From: Haliclystus octoradiatus
Lineage: Eukaryota; Cnidaria; Staurozoa; Stauromedusae; Haliclystidae
DNA length: 64,000 bases
Direction: 5' to 3'
Assembly (NCBI GenBank): GCA_916610825.1
Contig: OU744446.1
Coordinates: forward strand, 30,456,445 to 30,520,444
Part shown: positions 8,601-18,600 of the stretch, in pieces
Numbering within the stretch: the stretch's first letter is position 1
Layout of the letters: each line of letters starts with the position of its first letter
The notes under the pieces: model-generated
Database searches by the model: none
The model's input: the letters and a program-made list of their open reading frames with translations, nothing else
Told to the model about the DNA's origin: nothing
Translations under genes and position numbers: made by a program

Positions 8601-11432
8601 GAAGGAGATGAAGAACCAAAAACATATCAATGGAGTCGCTTGGTATTTGGTGATCCACCTAGTCCTGACTTATCACAGACGAGCCTTCATTACTTGGCAG
8701 CAGCCTACAAAGATGAATGGCCAATTGGTGGTGAAATTTTAGAAAAACATATATACATGGATGACATAGCTGATTCAAGAGAAAATGAAACGGAAGCTAC
8801 AGAAGCCATGAATGAGACTACAAAGGTATTAAAAAAAGGAAAATTTGAAATCAAAAGATGGCATTGCAACAGAATTAAAGTAGAAGAGACACTCAACAAA
8901 GATGGAATTTCTACACAAACAAAGAAGGAAGAAAACAATGACGACTTGGAAACCATGATTCTTGGCCATCATTGGAACAAAGAATTGGACAATCTATCAC
9001 TGAAGGCAAAAACAGTTTCATTATCAATCACATCATCAACCAAGTTAACAAAAAGAATAATCCTTGGAATGATTGCTAGGGTTTGGGATCCTCTTGGAAT
9101 AATGGCACCAGCAACTGTAAATTTAAGAATCATGTTTCAGAATTTGTGGAGAGAAGGCTATGAATGGGACCAGATTATTGAAGATGAAAAGTCAGCAATT
9201 TGGATGAAAAACATTGACTGCATTGAAGCAAAGTTGAACACAGTAGTTACAAGATGCATGAAATCAAAAGGGGCAATTGGTCAGCCTGAAATCCATGCAT
9301 TTGCAGATGGCGGTGATAAAGCATTGGGAACATGTGTTTTCATGAGGTGGAACATTGGCGAGAACAAATTTGACACATCATTTGTAGCTGCAAAGACCCT
9401 GGTGACTCCTGTTAAAGGTTGGACCATCCCCAGAACGGAACTAGTTGGAGCACTCATCATGGTTCGCCTTGTACAAAATATTGTTGATGCCCTTCGAATC
9501 AAGCCATCCTCAATAACATACTGGGTAGACTCAAAAGTTGTATTACATTGGGTAAGATCGTCATCACAACAGATGAAAGCATTTGTCGAAACAAGAATTG
9601 CAGAGATCCAAGAAATTGCTGATGTCAAAAACTTCTGCTATGTGCCAACGAAATTGAATGCAGCGGATCCACTGACAAAAACAAATGACACTGACTTAGA
9701 AATATGGCACAAAGGTCCACAATTCTTGAGGGAAGCAATCATTCAAGATTTCGAAACAGAAGATGTCAAGCAAGACATAGAAGCAAAACAAGATCCTGCT
9801 GAAATCAAACCAACTAAGAAATTAAAGAAACAACCAAAAAAGAGTAAAGCTACCAATAAGAAAATAAACTCAATGGTAAAGAGTACAGAAGAAAATTTGA
9901 TGGATGAACAGTTGGCAAAGGAAATATTAGAAGTAGCAAACAGAGAAGAAAATTGGTTGAAATCAGTTGAAGAAGTTAGCAAAATAAACAACATTGATGG
10001 TGAGACAGCAATCTACCGTGCCTTACAAGCATTCACCAAGTGGGAAGATAAAGCATACAAGAAACTTTGCCCATTTTTTGAAGAGAAAGATGAACTATAT
10101 AGATTAGGAGGACGTTTAAATCTAGCAGAAGATTTCAGTCTTTCATTGATCGCACCAATTGTAATACCTAAAGCACCAAAAGGAGAAGACCAAGGATATG
10201 AAAACAACCATCGAGGAGTTATTAGTAAAATACTAAATTACTATCATGAGAAAACATGTCACCCTGGAGTTAATAGAACAAGATGTGCAATTGAGCAAAA
10301 TGGCATTTGGATAATTGGAATCAACAATGCATTGAAGAAAGTCAAAAGATTTTGTTTGCACTGTCGAAAGAGAAGTCGTCCACTTGAAGAACAACAAATG
10401 GGTCAACTTCCAAACTTTCGCCTTGAAGCAAACCAAGTACCATTTTGGACGACAGCAGTAGACTTTTTTGGACCATTGAAAACAAAGTTAAGAAGAGGTG
10501 TTGTAAAAGATGGACATGTAGCTATTTTCACTTGTACAGTCACTAGAGCAATACACTTAGAATTTTGTTACGATCAAGAAGGTGGTGAAGGTTTATCGGC
10601 ACTGAAATTCTTAATGGCACTAAGAAGATTTACCAGCACACATGGCTTGCATCCAAATAGAATGTACAGTGACAATGGCCCAAATCTGGTAGCAGCATCA
10701 AAGACAATAAAGAAACTAACAGAACAATGGGACAATACTTTGCTGGAAAATGGTTTGAAAGCTGCAGGATTTCTATGGGAATGGAATTGCCCTACAGCAT
10801 CACATCAAAATGGAGTAGTAGAAGCCTTGATAAAGAGTGTAAGAAAAGCATTAGATGCAACTTCAGATTGCTACAATAAATCTTTGAATCCTGATGAATG
10901 GATGACAACATTATCAGAAATTTCTTACCTCATCAACTCAAGGCCATTATTTCCAAAATCGTCTGGTGATTTGTTAGATATTTCAGAGATGATAACTCCG
11001 AATTCATTGCTCCATGGTCAGAATATGTTAATTCCACAGCCAAAAGATACCAAAGAACACCCAACAGACCGAATGACAGCCATCCAAAAGAGAATACAAG
11101 TATTTTGGGAACATTGGACGACAAACATGCCACACAATTTAATATGTAGAAAGAAATGGTTGGTAAAAAGAAACAACATTGGAGTAGGCGACCTCGTTCT
11201 GGTTAAAACAAGTGGACCACATGGCCCAGCCCCTAGAGCTGTTTGGCCCTTGGCACTGATCTCAAACACGTACCCTGGAAAAGATGGGTTAATCAGAAAA
11301 GTAAGAATTAAAACCAAAAGTGGTGAATATGATCGACCAATCGCAAAATTAGTATTAATTGCAACACAAGAAGAAATTGAGGGTAAGGTTATTAAAAACC
11401 TTAACAAAGATGTTGAAGAAATTGAAATATGA
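5613..11432 (+). CDS. BEL/Pao gag-pol polyprotein (1,939 aa)
   Basis: One ORF encodes the capsid-like and enzymatic parts of the element. The start ATG sits in a good context (AAAGATGG). An acidic 8-residue repeat (DQPINPEV/DQPFNPEV, about six copies) lies at residues 173-221. A gag-like DUF1759-type region (LAGFTPTKWNGEF onward) spans about 282-446. CCHC knuckles lie at 497-510 and 531-544, followed by a Cys/His-rich CKECKKCHHTLLH. The aspartic protease motif LMDGGADTT has its Asp at 629. The reverse transcriptase has its first Asp at 972 (IGDIRKMF) and YMDD at 1048-1051. RNase H acidic residues are at 1232, 1276 and 1306. The integrase HHCC zinc site is at 1545/1550/1581/1584, its DDE triad at D1617, D1687 and E1737, and a DUF5641-like tail lies near 1846-1919. 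All catalytic residues I looked for are present, so the protein is probably active. Confidence 0.95.
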   Translation: MADDAEAARRRFQRRSKIYETQIRRFELLEKNELVSIEQWNGTLAKVLKKSDELDLAAQTYIDILEVNNALDGDIEKDITERIQIMENTTNEIKQTTMKRIYEIEERTLAKQEQILAKQHQRELELIEARRVNTSDPYGSAASVSSRNNDVIDEEDETATDYDAILDQDQNQDQPINPEVDQPFNPEVDQPINPEVDQPFNPEVDQPINPEVDQPINPEVDQQHHKEEDAKVKIKDKGKCKSAKTNVNEAVTTATAIEIGAMTAIKTMQLNNDKSKPVTATVRLAGFTPTKWNGEFRTFPTFQNRFNSAMKNAGVTDDNVKLQWLEKSIPESYQSIIEGRSTLLESWKAMKLVITDQKIADEITWNFRKLKPLVDKDSEAIQKFVTAMRTHIMYLVEFGKSHRTTDEEFIRDLKRKTGRDFEEQIDDQFAIHNQLRLQMGLEEEELTTKFIMTFLERRIQTSHTKKTDRRQGGSTKENNTSKSAKVSAFKANPDVDCQLCGDGKHHLEDCQIFKNKTVRDRAEYTKGKGYCFRCLTKGHMKPSCEKKNTCKECKKCHHTLLHYGSTSTTNDQDSTVPKIASASSINANSAKEMDNDESPRLPILKIWVKSGFKNADGSPRLRPAICLMDGGADTTLVRTEFANSLGIEGENTIIQYEVVGGAKYKEKTKKFDITIGRFNPIQEQAKISAYSISRTCGAANAWPKDFFQRNQHLSKLKNLTYGNGGHIDILIGRDAQQLHKELQRIEPEPQNDHQSTGIEYPLGWTIVGGNEKKNKNEVNNKKVASVKLNDIAGDIEHEEIKKIFTSDLAGVSPSTRCICKDNEVNEARFIKIAKNTTINNEGRVEVQLPWKQGYPEALPNNYTEVYQSLKGRVKKMKHKGEYESYAKAMSEVINSGFVEEVNRQKNEKEYFIEHLIVERQNTSTPKRVVWNSAKIFQGESLAKALEKGPDMLNSLFKVLIAFREEQVAFIGDIRKMFNMISIAKEDRCYHRFLWINEGDEEPKTYQWSRLVFGDPPSPDLSQTSLHYLAAAYKDEWPIGGEILEKHIYMDDIADSRENETEATEAMNETTKVLKKGKFEIKRWHCNRIKVEETLNKDGISTQTKKEENNDDLETMILGHHWNKELDNLSLKAKTVSLSITSSTKLTKRIILGMIARVWDPLGIMAPATVNLRIMFQNLWREGYEWDQIIEDEKSAIWMKNIDCIEAKLNTVVTRCMKSKGAIGQPEIHAFADGGDKALGTCVFMRWNIGENKFDTSFVAAKTLVTPVKGWTIPRTELVGALIMVRLVQNIVDALRIKPSSITYWVDSKVVLHWVRSSSQQMKAFVETRIAEIQEIADVKNFCYVPTKLNAADPLTKTNDTDLEIWHKGPQFLREAIIQDFETEDVKQDIEAKQDPAEIKPTKKLKKQPKKSKATNKKINSMVKSTEENLMDEQLAKEILEVANREENWLKSVEEVSKINNIDGETAIYRALQAFTKWEDKAYKKLCPFFEEKDELYRLGGRLNLAEDFSLSLIAPIVIPKAPKGEDQGYENNHRGVISKILNYYHEKTCHPGVNRTRCAIEQNGIWIIGINNALKKVKRFCLHCRKRSRPLEEQQMGQLPNFRLEANQVPFWTTAVDFFGPLKTKLRRGVVKDGHVAIFTCTVTRAIHLEFCYDQEGGEGLSALKFLMALRRFTSTHGLHPNRMYSDNGPNLVAASKTIKKLTEQWDNTLLENGLKAAGFLWEWNCPTASHQNGVVEALIKSVRKALDATSDCYNKSLNPDEWMTTLSEISYLINSRPLFPKSSGDLLDISEMITPNSLLHGQNMLIPQPKDTKEHPTDRMTAIQKRIQVFWEHWTTNMPHNLICRKKWLVKRNNIGVGDLVLVKTSGPHGPAPRAVWPLALISNTYPGKDGLIRKVRIKTKSGEYDRPIAKLVLIATQEEIEGKVIKNLNKDVEEIEI
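6129..6276 (+). repeat. 24-bp coding minisatellite in gag
   Basis: About six tandem copies of a 24-bp unit encode DQP(I/F)NPEV, with I and F partly alternating. The tract is in frame and acidic and lies in the N-terminal linker. Its near identity suggests recent slippage or recombination. Confidence 0.9.
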
Positions 11433-11520
11433 TACAATTATCAATTTATAAAAGTATTAGAATGAATTAATCAATCATATCATTCGACGAATTTCCTATA
11501 ATTCTCTCATTGAAGGGGAT

Positions 11521-12053
11521 TGTATTGATTAAGGAAAATAACAATTATTATAGTATAGTATCTTATTATTAAATGTAAAGTAAATATAGAAAAATGTAAT
11601 ATGTATTATTTAAAATATTACATCATTCTATCTTAAGAATTAGATTCTTTTGAAAACATTACGTCAATATAAACTTAGAAATGCAAGAGTAAGCTCAAAA
11701 ATTCAAATGTAAACAATAATAAATGCCGATGTAAAATATTTAAATGTATACTTTTAGAAAATTAGTTCATATCTATTATTGTTTTGCTTAGCATATCAAA
11801 TGTATAATATGCTGAATCATGTAGAAAATTATATAAATAACACGCTGCTTAATATTATAATTCAGTAAAGGAGCAACGTTCGAAACAAACCTAGATCACA
11901 TCGTATAATTATCAACATTTATCGTAACGTGTATTATTTCAATTGTGGAAATTATATAAAGATTAATGAACAGAATTATATTTATGTGTCTTAACAGTAT
12001 TCACCTAAAGCCTTTATTCATTAGACAACAAGATAAGTCGTAAGGACGAAACA
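11521..12053 (+). repeat. 3' LTR of BEL element
   Basis: Same length and, by eye, the same sequence as the 5' LTR. The polypurine tract ends at 11520 and the target duplicate AGTAT follows at 12054-12058. Confidence 0.93.
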
Positions 12054-12058
12054 AGTAT

Positions 12059-12859
12059 GAACATTACCAAATTTAGGAATCCAATAATCGAAATAATCCA
12101 ACTGTGAAGAATAGTAATACTAATAATACTGCAACAACACTTGTCAATCATCCCCCTAACTTCCTTCTGTAATTGAACAACTACTTTGCCACCTGTTGTA
12201 GGGCAAACTTGCCCTTGATGAAGTACAATTGTCGACTTCAACTCTGCCCGAACAATACATTATGTAAGCAACATTATCATACGTGTCTGTAGTGACCATA
12301 GACTTCCATAAACTGCTGATTCCATTGCCAAACTTCATGGAAAACACATAGCGACCATGGGCATCCATATGGCTGATGCAAAGTACCAAAACAGAGGCTT
12401 GAAAACCGTGAAATTTCAAGCCATTTTTTTGAGCAATTTTTGTTTCTAAATGAAACAGGATTTTTTTTATAAAAGATTTATTTATGACTACCAATTTCAA
12501 GTTGCATCATACATGAGTTAAAATATCTATTTTTTAATCGTATTTGAAGGTAAATAGTAATTTTTTATAAATGTTTATATTTCCTTGTCTCTCAGTGTGA
12601 TTTTAAATTATTCATAAATGTTTGAAAATAATTGTGATCCTATGAACAAATCCCACTTCAATGGCAGGAAAATCCTATTTAAACTATCTTTCGATGACAG
12701 TGAGAATATATTGTTTAGAGTTATATAGATTACAAAATAGTTTATAGGGCAGATCAAATAATTTTGAAAATGTCAATGAGGAGAGCTCTAAAATAGATAC
12801 TTTGCGTCAGCCATCTTTGTTTCCCATGTTGCAAATTTTCGTCAGCAGTCTATGTAAGT
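12059..12859. other. P450 intron flank after BEL, nothing recognised
   Basis: No gene, tRNA or clear repeat boundary was seen between the BEL target duplicate and the satellite array. Short minus-strand open frames here have no recognisable features. Confidence 0.4.
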
Positions 12860-13587
12860 CTATGGTAGTGACTCATATCACTGAAAAGACCCTCTACTCA
12901 GAAGAATTTTGCCTATAATCATCAAGTACAGCAATGTATGTAGCAACTCGTAACAAATGGTTAACCCTCTTCTGAAAGACCGCTTGCCTAAAATCATCAT
13001 TATCATCAGTGTCTGCAATGACTCATATCATTGATTGGACCCTCTACTCAAACATATTATGCCTATAATCATCAAGTACTGCAATGTCTGTAGCGTCTCG
13101 TGACGAGTGGTTAACCCTCTTCTGAAAGGCCACTTTGCTTAAAATCATCACTATCATCAGTGTCTATAGTGACTTATATCATTAAATGTACCCTCAACTC
13201 AAAGGTCTTTTGCCTGTAATCATCAAGTACTGCAATGTCTGTAGCGACTCGTTACGAGAAGTTGGCCTTTCTCTGAAAGACCACTTTGCTTAAAATCATC
13301 ATTATCATCAGTATCTGTAATGACTCATATCATTTAATGAACCCTCAACTCAAAGGTAGTTTGCTTATAATCATCAAATACAGCAATGTCTGTAGCGACT
13401 CGTTACGAAGAGTTGACCTTCCTCTGAATGACCACTTCGCTTAAAATCATCATTATCATCAGTGTCTATAGTGACTTATATCATTAAATGTACCTTCAAC
13501 TCAAAGGTCATTTGCCTATAATCATCAAGTAATGCAATGTCTGTAGCGACTCGTTACGAAAACTTGACCTTCCTCTGAAAGACCACT
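12860..13587. repeat. Satellite array, first block (about 5 units of ~150 bp)
   Basis: Tandem units of about 145-151 bp start at TAGTGACTCATATCA near 12864. The outer units are the most diverged, as expected at an array edge; the inner ones match units of the main block. The last unit is cut after GAAAGACCACT near 13587. Confidence 0.9.
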
Positions 13588-15624
13588 AAGTAAAAAAAAG
13601 ATGTGAAAGTTGACCTCATAGTGCTTCTTGTTATCAAATTTTCCAGAATAATAGCATCAACATTCTTTTAAAATGGAATAAAATTCTATAATAAATCTCT
13701 ATACTAATTCGATATTGATATTATGTTACATCTTGTTGTCAATATTTCTACGCGCTATTTATAATACATTACAGATGTCGAATGAAAGAAAAGACGATTA
13801 TGAGTAAATTAGTTATTTTGATAGAAAAACGAAAACAACTCATTTTGCCAGATTCGTGATATGCATATTTATTCAGAATTTATTGAAACGGACGCGATGG
13901 TTTATAGAGTGGAAATGTTTAGTGCAGCTTCAAAGATATAAAATACCATAGCCGATGGTAGTATTTTAATGCTCATGTTATGATGTCTGATGTAAAGGAT
14001 TTACTTCTATAGAATATGAATCTACTTTACCTTGCATTTGATCGCGATATGAAATGATCATTTTTGTCAGAATTGTTTCGAATAAAAGACAATTTATATT
14101 TTATTCTTATCAGGCTTACATTCTCCTTCGATAAAATATGGTTGTTAACTTATTATTGATTGGTGTATTAACTCAGAGAACTCGCTATATGTATTTAAAT
14201 GTTGTTCGGAGATTATGGCGCTCGTATAGTTTTTATTTGGATCTCATTTGGAAAATGGTAAGTTGTATTTAATAAATATTGTTTGCTATGATCAATTATT
14301 TCATGCAAATTTTTTCGCTTTTTATTTTTGTAACACAAGGTTTGTTACACTCATCCAAACTGTATTAACTATTGAAAAATGTTTTTGAATTATGTTTTTG
14401 TGTTTTTAAATTCAAAGCGAAATTTTTGAACGCTGAAAATATTATAATTATTATTATTTTTCACAAATCATTCGCTCAATTCAATTTAATTTGATTGAAT
14501 TTGATATACCTGAATTTAACTTTATTAAATGTTGATCGACGACAATGAGAACAATACAAAGCTATTTTTATTCTTGAAACTGTAGTAACATACTGTGTCT
14601 TATTCTTATAGCAAGTCAACAAAATAAAATTTTAATTATAATCGATGCTTACAATTCCTTTGTTAATTATAGAAGCAAAATCTGAAAATAAAAGCCTGCC
14701 TGCTCAAAACCAAATGATTCATATTTTTATATTAAATAATAAATTATAGAAATACTTTTGAGCAATGCCTTGATTGATTCTAAACTCTGTAATTTTAGAC
14801 TGTAGACAGATAATCTCTTCGAACTTTGAATATTTTTTCGAATTAGTCGAACGCCAACGTCATTTTGAAAATTCTTGCAAGCTAAGTTGTTTTTATGCCC
14901 CACGATAGATTATTCATTTCAAAACAGACTGTTTGCTCAGTGTTCTCACAAGTTATATATCAAAATAGCCTTTTTAAACGTGAAATGTTTGTATCTCGAT
15001 TTTGAGAAAAGTAATGAATGGCATTTTGTTTCATTAATAAATTAAAGACCTAAATTCTGTTTAATTTTCATAGCGTTTCTGCCGCGCTATATGTATTGCT
15101 GATATCACCACTACATGAAATAGGTCTACGTTTCTTTTATTTCAAAACATATTTTGTTTGGCCTAGTTATACTGGTAATTCAATGTAATTCAGTACTTCG
15201 TATTGTTTTAATTATCATAAAACTGATTCAGTTTCAAGTTTCACTTGTTCAAACAATTTACACGCAGCTTTTACATTCAAAGCAAAATATTTTTGTTCTG
15301 GAGATTTCAATTTGAATTCGATTTGGCTGCCCGCTAGATTATCGACCTATGAAATTTTTCAAAATCTCTGAATTTTTTAATACAATGATATCAAATAAAG
15401 TATTAGATGAAGAATATTATTTGAAAACAACGTCACAGACCCTTACTTTTCATACAACAAATTTGTTACTGTACACGGTTATCTCGACACAAATGTTTGC
15501 ATAATTTCCCGACAACGGACTATCTGTATTATTTCGCCAGTAAGACGTACATAAGTCGCGGACAGATACAGAAATATCGAAATATAGTGATATATAAACA
15601 GACAGTATTATTAATATAAGTAAA
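13588..15624. other. 2.0-kb unrelated segment interrupting the satellite array
   Basis: This non-repetitive AT-rich segment sits between the two blocks of the array. The units on both sides share the rare variant AAGTAATGCAATG (most units have TACTGC), so it looks like an insertion into, or a duplication across, one array. AAGTAAA occurs at both edges. No terminal inverted repeats and no ORF were recognised. Confidence 0.55.
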
Positions 15625-18600
15625 TCATCAGTGTCTGTAGTGACTCATATCATTGAATGGACCCTCAACTCAAAGGTCATTTGCCTGTAATCATCAAGTA
15701 ATGCAATGTCTGTAGCGACTCGTTACGAAAACTTGACCTTCCTCTGAAAGACCACTTTGCTTAAAATCATCACTATCATCAGTGTCTATAGTGACTTATA
15801 TCATTAAATGTACCCTCAACTCAAAGGTCTTTTGCCTGTAATCATCAAGTACTGCAATGTCTGTAGCGACTCGTTACGAGAAGTTGGCCTTTCTCTGAAA
15901 GACTACTTTGCTTAAAATCATCATTATCATCAGTGTCTATAGTGACTTATATCATTAAATGTACCCTCAACTCAAAGGTCTTTTGCCTGTAATCATCAAG
16001 TACTGCAATGTCTGTAGCGACTCGTTACGAGAAGTTGGCCTTTCTCTGAAAGACTACTTTGCTTAAAATCATCACTATCATCAGTGTCTATAGTGACTTA
16101 TATCATTAAATGTACCCTCAACTCAAAGGTCTTTTGCCTGTAATCATCAAGTACTGCAATGTCTGTAGCGACTCGTTACGAGAAGTTGGCCTTTCTCTGA
16201 AAGACTACTTTGCTTAAAATCATCATTATCATCAGTATCTGTAGTGACTCATATCATTTAATGAACCCTCAACTCAAAGGTCATTTGCCTATAATCATCA
16301 AGTACTGCAATGTCTGTAGCGACTCGTTACGAAAACTTGACCTTCCTTTGAATGACCACTTCGCTTAAAATCATCATTATCATCAGTATCTGTAGTGACT
16401 CATATCATTTAATGAACCCTCAACTCAAAGGTCATTTGCCTATAATCATCAAGTACTGCAATGTCTGTAGCGACTCGTTACGAAAACTTGACCTTCTTTT
16501 GAAAGACCACTTCGCTTAAAATCATCATTATCATCAGTATCTGTAGTGACTCATATCATTTAATGAACCCTCAACTCAAAGGTCATTTGCCTATAATCAT
16601 CAAGTACTGCAATGTCTGTAGCGACTCGTTACGAAAACTTGACCTTCCTCTGAAAGACCACTTCGCTTAAAATCATCATTATCATCAGTATCTGTAGTGA
16701 CTCATATCATTGAATGGACCCTCAACTCAAAGGTAATTTGCCTATAATCATCAAGTACTGCAATGTCTGTAGCAACTCGTTACGAAAACTTGACCTTCCT
16801 TTGAATGACCACTTCGCTTAAAATCATCATTATCATCAGTATCTGTAGTGACTCATATCATTTAATGAACCCTCAACTCAAAGGTCATTTGCCTATAATC
16901 ATCAAGTACTGCAATGTCTGTAGCGACTCGTTACGAAAACTTGACCTTCCTCTGAAAGACCACTTCGCTTAAAATCATCATTATCATCAGTATCTGTAGT
17001 GACTCATATCATTGAATGGACCCTCAACTCAAAGGTAATTTGCCTATAATCATCAAGTACTGCAATGTCTGTAGCAACTCGTTACGAAAACTTGACCTTC
17101 CTTTGAATGACCACTTCGCTTAAAATCATCATTATCATCAGTATCTGTAGTGACTCATATCATTGAATGGACCCTCAACTCAAAGGTCATTTGCCTATAA
17201 TCATCAAGTACTGCAATGTCTGTAGCGACTCGTTACGAAAACTTGACCTTCTTTTGAAAGACCACTTCACTTAAAATCATCATTATCATCAGTATCTGTA
17301 GTGACTCATATCATTTAATGAACCCTCAACTCAATGGTCATTTGCCTATGTTCATCAAGTACTGTGCAATATCTGTAGCGACTCGTTTCGAAAACTTGAC
17401 GTTCCTCTGAAAGACTACTTTGCTTAAAATCATCATTATCATCAGTATCTGTAGTGACTCATATCATTTAATGAACCCTCAACTCAAAGGTCATTTGCCT
17501 ATAATCATCAAGTACTGCAATGTCTGTAGCGACTCGTTACGAAAACTTGACCTTCCTCTGAAAGACCACTTCGCTTAAAATCATCATTATCATCAGTATC
17601 TGTAGTGACTCATATCATTGAATGGACCCTCAACTCAAAGGTAATTTGCCTATAATCATCAAGTACTGCAATGTCTGTAGCGACTCGTTACGAAAACTTG
17701 ACCTTCCTCTGAAAGACCACTTCGCTTAAAATCATCATTATCATCAGTATCTGTAGTGACTCATATCATTGAATGGACCCTCAACTCAAAGGTCATTTGC
17801 CTATAATCATCAAGTACTGCAATGTCTGTAGCGACTCGTTACGAAAACTTGACCTTCTTTTGAAAGACCACTTCGCTTAAAATCATCATTATCATCAGTA
17901 TCTGTAGTGACTCATATCATTTAATGAACCCTCAACTCAAAGGTCATTTGCCTATGTTCATCAAGTACTGTGCAATGTCTGTAGCGACTCGTTTCGAAAA
18001 CTTGACGTTCCTCTGAAAGACTACTTTGCTTAAAATCATCATTATCATCAGTATCTGTAGTGACTCATATCATTTAATGAACCCTCAACTCAAAGGTCAT
18101 TTGCCTATGTTCATCAAGTACTGTGCAATGTCTGTAGCGACTCGTTACGAAAACTTGACGTTCCTCTGAAAGACCACTTTGCTTAAAATCATCACTATCA
18201 TCAGTGTCTATAGTGACTTATATCATTAAATGTACCCTCAACTCAAAGGTCTTTTGCCTGTAATCATCAAGTACTGCAATGTCTGTAGCGACTCGTTACG
18301 AGAAGTTGGCCTTTCTCTGAAAGACTACTTTGCTTAAAATCATCACTATCATCAGTGTCTATAGTGACTTATATCATTAAATGTACCCTCAACTCAAAGG
18401 TCTTTTGCCTGTAATCATCAAGTACTGCAATGTCTGTAGCGACTCGTTACGAAAACTTGACCTTCCTTTGAATGACCACTTCGCTTAAAATCATCATTAT
18501 CATCAGTATCTGTAGTGACTCATATCATTTAATGAACCCTCAACTCAAAGGTCATTTGCCTATAATCATCAAGTACTGCAATGTCTGTAGCGACTCGTTA

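Larger units (their letters stand above)
5017..12053 (+). mobile_element. Complete BEL/Pao LTR retrotransposon
   Basis: This 7,037-bp element has two 533-bp LTRs (5017-5549 and 11521-12053), each starting TGTATTG and ending GAAACA. The direct 5-bp duplication AGTAT lies on both sides (5012-5016 and 12054-12058). A purine-rich tract GAAGGGGA sits just before the 3' LTR. One uninterrupted 1,939-residue gag-pol ORF lies between the LTRs. The LTRs show no difference by eye, so the insertion is very recent and the element may still be mobile. It sits in sense orientation in the large P450 intron. No standard TGG-initiated primer-binding site follows the 5' LTR, so priming may be unusual. The domain order protease-RT-RNaseH-integrase and the A16-type protease region identify BEL/Pao rather than Gypsy or Copia. 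Confidence 0.95.

Noticed and set aside
11018-11437. 139-residue minus-strand frame
   Set aside because: Antisense to the conserved BEL integrase C-terminus; no independent support.
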